From: an uncultured Comamonadaceae bacterium
GTDB lineage: Bacteria > Pseudomonadota > Gammaproteobacteria > Burkholderiales > Burkholderiaceae
Direction: 5' to 3'
Length of the DNA: 24,907 nt
Assembly: GCA_946482115.1 (NCBI GenBank)
Contig: CAMLQP010000010.1
Span: 1 to 24,907, forward strand
Under the pieces are notes generated by a model. It was not told the origin of the DNA. It was given only the letters and a program-made list of their open reading frames with translations, and did no database searches. Position 1 is the first letter of the stretch, and each line of letters begins with the position of its first letter. Position numbers and translations under genes: made by a program. Below, in pieces: positions 22,426 to 24,907 of this stretch.

Positions 22426-22487
22426 GGTGGCAAGAGTAGAAGCGTTCACCCGCAAGCCCCCAGGGCCTCGGCCGGAAATTGCTCTTG
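22426..22487 (+). promoter_or_regulatory. Aptamer-like leader element upstream of the Rieske oxygenase gene (probable NMT1-motif / xanthine riboswitch, copy B)
   Basis: Closing stem CAAGAG (22431-22436) with CTCTTG (22482-22487). The conserved loops TAGAAGCGTTC (22437-22447) and CCGGAAATTG (22472-22481) are the same as in copy A. The inner hairpin is CCG/CGG (22450-22452 with 22469-22471), a CAA/CT internal loop, and GCCC/GGGC (22456-22459 with 22463-22466). It has the same architecture as copy A with different base pairs. GCUCUU (22481-22486) is complementary, with one G-U pair, to AGGAGC in the ribosome binding site region (22508-22513), seven bases before the ATG. Formation of the closing stem would free the site. 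This is the same mutually exclusive pairing as in copy A. Confidence 0.78.
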
Positions 22488-22519
22488 GTTCATTCAACTG
22501 ACACCCAAGGAGCGTTTCC

Positions 22520-23563
22520 ATGCTGGTCACACGACAGCCTGTTTTCCGCAAATACTGGCACGCGGTCATGCCGCTGTCCCACCTGGCCGATGGCCCCAGG
22601 CCCTTCAGGCTGCTGGGCGAGGACATCGTGCTGTTCCTCGACGAGAACGGACAGCCCGCTGCGCTCAGAGACCGTTGCTGCCACCGTACCGCGAAGCTGT
22701 CCAAGGGCTGGTGCGTGGATGCGGCGGGCAAGGCCTGTGGCCAGGGCCGCATCCAGTGCGGCTACCACGGCTGGACCTACGACCGGGGCGGCCAGGTCGT
22801 GGTGATCCCGCAGTACGACGCCGGGCGCCGCATCCCCGAGGACTACCGCACCACCGCCTACCACTGCACGGCGCGCTACGGCTATGCCTGGGTGGCGCTG
22901 GAGGACCCGGTGGCCGACATCCCGGCGGTGCCCGAGTTCGACGATCCGGCCTTTCGCACCATCTTCCAGTTCCACGAGGTCTGGGCCACCAGCCCGCTGC
23001 GCGCGCTGGAGAACTCCTTTGACAACTCGCACTTCAGCTTCGTGCACCGCGCCACCTTCGGCGTGCCCGACGCGCCCAGGCCCAGCAAGTACGAGATCGT
23101 TGAAAACGAGGAGGGCTTCTACGCCGAGACCGTGATCGCCGCCGCCAACCCCGAGCGTTTCCGGCGCATCAGCGGCGTGAGCGAGCCCGTGACAACGCGC
23201 CACATGCGAAACGCCTACTTCCAGCCGTTCTCGCGCCGGCTCGACATCGAATACCCCAGCGGCATACGCCACATCATCATCAACAGCTTCACGCCCATCG
23301 ACGACGGCCACATCCAGCTGTGCCAGTGGCTTTACCGCAACGACACCGAGGCCGACTGCCCGGCGCAGATGCTGATCGACTTCGACGAGGAGATCACCCG
23401 CGAGGACAAGGACATCCTCGAATCCACCGACCCCGACGCGGTGGTGGACCTGCGCCGGCGGGGCATCGAGTTCTCGATGGACTCCGACCGGCCGGGCGTG
23501 CTGATCCGGCGCCAGCTCATGGCGCTGCTGGCCGGGGCGGGCGAGGTGGAGGTGCACCGCTGA
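22520..23563 (+). CDS. Rieske non-heme iron oxygenase, alpha subunit
   Basis: Oxygenase of 347 residues, size of vanillate demethylase / phthalate dioxygenase-type or N-demethylase proteins. Rieske [2Fe-2S] ligands are C53-x-H55 (RCCHRTAKL) and C80-x2-H83 (CGYHGWTYD). The 24 residues between the pairs include two extra cysteines (C65, C73), longer than the usual 15-17. The mononuclear iron motif is D168-x2-H171-x4-H176 in ENSFDNSHFSFVH. AAGGAG lies seven bases before the ATG. The gene is divergent from the NMT1 receptor and deaminase genes and shares their leader element, so its substrate is probably a purine or similar heterocycle. No dedicated reductase partner is in the window; the next gene is a DHFR-like protein without FAD or ferredoxin motifs. 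Confidence 0.92.
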   Translation: MLVTRQPVFRKYWHAVMPLSHLADGPRPFRLLGEDIVLFLDENGQPAALRDRCCHRTAKLSKGWCVDAAGKACGQGRIQCGYHGWTYDRGGQVVVIPQYDAGRRIPEDYRTTAYHCTARYGYAWVALEDPVADIPAVPEFDDPAFRTIFQFHEVWATSPLRALENSFDNSHFSFVHRATFGVPDAPRPSKYEIVENEEGFYAETVIAAANPERFRRISGVSEPVTTRHMRNAYFQPFSRRLDIEYPSGIRHIIINSFTPIDDGHIQLCQWLYRNDTEADCPAQMLIDFDEEITREDKDILESTDPDAVVDLRRRGIEFSMDSDRPGVLIRRQLMALLAGAGEVEVHR

Positions 23564-23586
23564 ATGGGGTTTATGCTTGCGCCAGC

Positions 23587-24162
23587 ATGAAAACCCAGTA
23601 CTACACCGCGACCAGTCTCGACGGCTTCATCGCCACCGAGGACGATTCCCTGGACTGGCTGTTCGCGCTCGGTGACCCGGGGGAAACCAGCTACCCGGCG
23701 TTCATCGCGCAGGTCGGGGCGCTGGCCATGGGCTCGTCGACCTACGAATGGATGCTGCGCCACGCCGACGAGGTGGCGGCGGAGGTGGGCTCGCCCTGGC
23801 CCTATACCCAGCCGGTCTGGGTGTTCTCCAGCCGCCCGCTGACCGCGGTACCGGGCGCCGACATCCGCTTCGTGCGAGGCGACGTGCGGCCGGTGCACCA
23901 CGCCATGCGCGAGGCAGCCAGGGGGCTCAACCTCTGGGTCGTGGGCGGCGGCGATCTGGCGGGGCAGTTCCACGACGCCGGGCTGCTCGACGAGATCATC
24001 GTGCAGGTGGGTTCGGTCACGCTGGGGCGCGGCAAGCCGCTGTTTCCCCGACGGCTGGAGCGGCCGCTGCGGCTGGTGTCAGCCAGCACGATCGGTGAGG
24101 GCCTTGCGGAACTGCGGTACGAGGTGCCCCGGCCGGTGGCCGGTGACACAATCGCGGCATGA
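23587..24162 (+). CDS. Dihydrofolate reductase-family (RibD C-terminal domain-like) protein
   Basis: Protein of 191 residues of the DHFR/RibD reductase superfamily, probably NAD(P)H-dependent. Visible motifs are YYTATSLDGFIATEDDSLDWL at the N-terminus (given without its flanks), AMGSSTYEWML, VWVFSSRPL, the dinucleotide-binding LNLWVVGGGDLAGQF, and the late EIIVQVGSVTLGRGKPLFP. Such proteins are often annotated as deaminase-reductase family members because RibD fuses this fold to a cytidine-deaminase fold. It starts 23 bp after the Rieske stop without a clear Shine-Dalgarno sequence, and its stop overlaps the next start (ATGA). Presence with deaminases and an oxygenase suggests reduction of a heterocyclic intermediate, but no substrate can be assigned. 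MKTQYYTATSLDGF is a standard start. Confidence 0.88.
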   Translation: MKTQYYTATSLDGFIATEDDSLDWLFALGDPGETSYPAFIAQVGALAMGSSTYEWMLRHADEVAAEVGSPWPYTQPVWVFSSRPLTAVPGADIRFVRGDVRPVHHAMREAARGLNLWVVGGGDLAGQFHDAGLLDEIIVQVGSVTLGRGKPLFPRRLERPLRLVSASTIGEGLAELRYEVPRPVAGDTIAA

Positions 24163-24728
24163 ACGCGCCGGTACTCGACACCTTCATCGCCCAGGCACAG
24201 GCGCGCAGCCGAGTCTCTTGCGACCCCGCCGATTGCGTGCTGGCGCTGGCGCCGCTGATGCTGGACCTGATCGGCCAGGCGCACACCTTCCTGCGGCCCG
24301 AGCACTACCGCAGCAGCGGCGAGGGCTACACCCGCAACCTGATCCATGCCGAACCCGACAGGAGCCTGTCGCTGTACGCGCTGGTGTGGCTGCCGGGGCA
24401 GTGGACGCCGGTGCACGACCACGGCAGCTGGGGCGTGGTGGGCGTGCTCGAAGGGGTGCTGGAGGAACGCGGCTACGTGCGGCTGAACCCCGACCGTGGC
24501 GCCGACGAGGGCATAGACCTCGCGCGCGGCGGCACCATTCTGCTGGGCCCGGGCGCGGTCACGAGTTTTGTGCCCAACCCGGACCACATCCACATCACCG
24601 GCGTGCCGGCCGAGCGTCCGCGCGCCGTGAGCCTGCACCTCTATGGCCGCACCATGAGCGACTTCAACATCTACGATGTGCCGGCCCGCACGCGGCGGCG
24701 CATCCAGGTGGCGCACAACGAAAGCTGA
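24159..24728 (+). CDS. Cysteine dioxygenase-like cupin (thiol dioxygenase family)
   Basis: Single-domain cupin of 189 residues. The iron ligands expected for thiol dioxygenases appear as H86 and H88 in WTPVHDHGSWGVVGVLEG and a third histidine in PDHIHITG (H143 or H145). The pattern fits the cysteine / 3-mercaptopropionate dioxygenase group. Known members oxidise a thiol to a sulfinate with O2. Translation is coupled to the DHFR-like gene by an ATGA overlap, so Rieske, DHFR-like and cupin genes form one transcript behind the aptamer-like leader. Whether it truly acts on thiols in this context, or on another ring-cleavage or heterocycle substrate as some cupins do, is open. Its stop is 11 bp from the stop of the convergent deaminase. 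Confidence 0.85.
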   Translation: MNAPVLDTFIAQAQARSRVSCDPADCVLALAPLMLDLIGQAHTFLRPEHYRSSGEGYTRNLIHAEPDRSLSLYALVWLPGQWTPVHDHGSWGVVGVLEGVLEERGYVRLNPDRGADEGIDLARGGTILLGPGAVTSFVPNPDHIHITGVPAERPRAVSLHLYGRTMSDFNIYDVPARTRRRIQVAHNES

Positions 24729-24739
24729 ACGCCTCGCCG

Positions 24740-24907
24740 TCAGGCCTTCCAGAAACCGCGGTGCAGCGCCGCGATGTCGTCTTCCACCTCGGGCACAGGC
24801 CCGGTCACCTCGATCAGCTTCTGGCCGGCGGCGAACACGGCGCGGCAGGGCAGGTCCATGGTGGGGTTCTCGTGGTGGCTGCCGGTCAGCTCCAGCAGGC
24901 GGCGCTC
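24740..24907 (-). CDS. Second nucleoside deaminase, C-terminal fragment (5' end outside window)
   Basis: An open frame enters from the right edge and ends with TGA at 24742-24740, giving 55 residues ending LHRGFWKA. The segment LPCRAVFAAGQKLIEVTGPV with the terminal GFWKA parallels the C-terminus of the deaminase at 20716-21222 (LSCRDVFAASPHPIDCVGPA, terminal GFWNR). This makes it a paralogous guanine-deaminase-like protein. The catalytic zinc motifs lie beyond the window. It is convergent with the thiol-dioxygenase-like gene. Translation was done by hand; the frame is supported by the match to the other deaminase. Confidence 0.8.
   Translation of the reverse strand, partial: ERRLLELTGSHHENPTMDLPCRAVFAAGQKLIEVTGPVPEVEDDIAALHRGFWKA

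Noticed and set aside
22343..22447. 22-bp perfect inverted repeats read as ends of an insertion element
   Set aside because: Only 61 bp lie between them, with no transposase or target duplication; the repeats extend into conserved loops with covarying stems in gene leaders.

Overview
This window looks like chromosomal DNA of a Burkholderiales bacterium, most likely family Comamonadaceae (relatives of Hydrogenophaga, Acidovorax, Variovorax, Rhodoferax). The reasons are a high-GC genome, many orphan Bug/TctC-type periplasmic receptors, the fused long form of indolepyruvate oxidoreductase, and short intergenic palindromes of a type I associate with this family. No transposase, tRNA, rRNA, CRISPR array or phage gene was seen.

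Layout. (1) 1-5054, plus strand: the 3' end of urtA followed by urtB, urtC, urtD and urtE, a urea ABC importer; palindromic elements sit between urtA/urtB and urtD/urtE and after urtE. (2) 5336-10069, minus strand: iorA-iorB-Bug receptor, read divergently from a LysR-type regulator (10157-11062). (3) 11066-11878, minus: an IclR-type regulator, divergent from an operon of a nitronate monooxygenase-like flavoprotein, a second Bug receptor and a CaiB/BaiF CoA-transferase (11980-15388). The intergenic region holds overlapping promoters and a palindrome. (4) 15390-20796: an envelope-modification block. A PAP2-type membrane phosphatase and, overlapping it, a urease accessory gene ureD are on the minus strand; a PmrAB/QseBC-like two-component system and a phosphoethanolamine transferase of the EptA/MCR family are on the plus strand. 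Two copies of an 11-bp-period CTTAA-type direct repeat, in opposite orientation, flank the two-component genes, one before the PAP2 gene and one before eptA. (5) 20716-24907: a probable purine-related block. A nucleoside deaminase and an NMT1/THI5-type solute-binding protein (minus) are divergent from a Rieske oxygenase, a RibD/DHFR-like reductase and a cysteine-dioxygenase-like cupin (plus); a second deaminase enters from the right edge.

The most striking feature lies between the solute-binding protein and Rieske genes. The two leaders carry the same structured element in inverted orientation (22301-22364 and 22426-22487). Conserved internal-loop sequence is identical in both copies, while an inner stem differs by compensating changes. 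From memory the conserved sequence and gene context fit the NMT1-motif (xanthine/uric acid) riboswitch. In each leader the 3' strand of the closing stem can instead pair with the ribosome binding site, which predicts a translational ON switch. If correct, one purine signal controls uptake, deamination and oxygenation from a back-to-back pair of riboswitches.

All calls come from reading sequence and translated proteins by eye; no database search or folding program was run.
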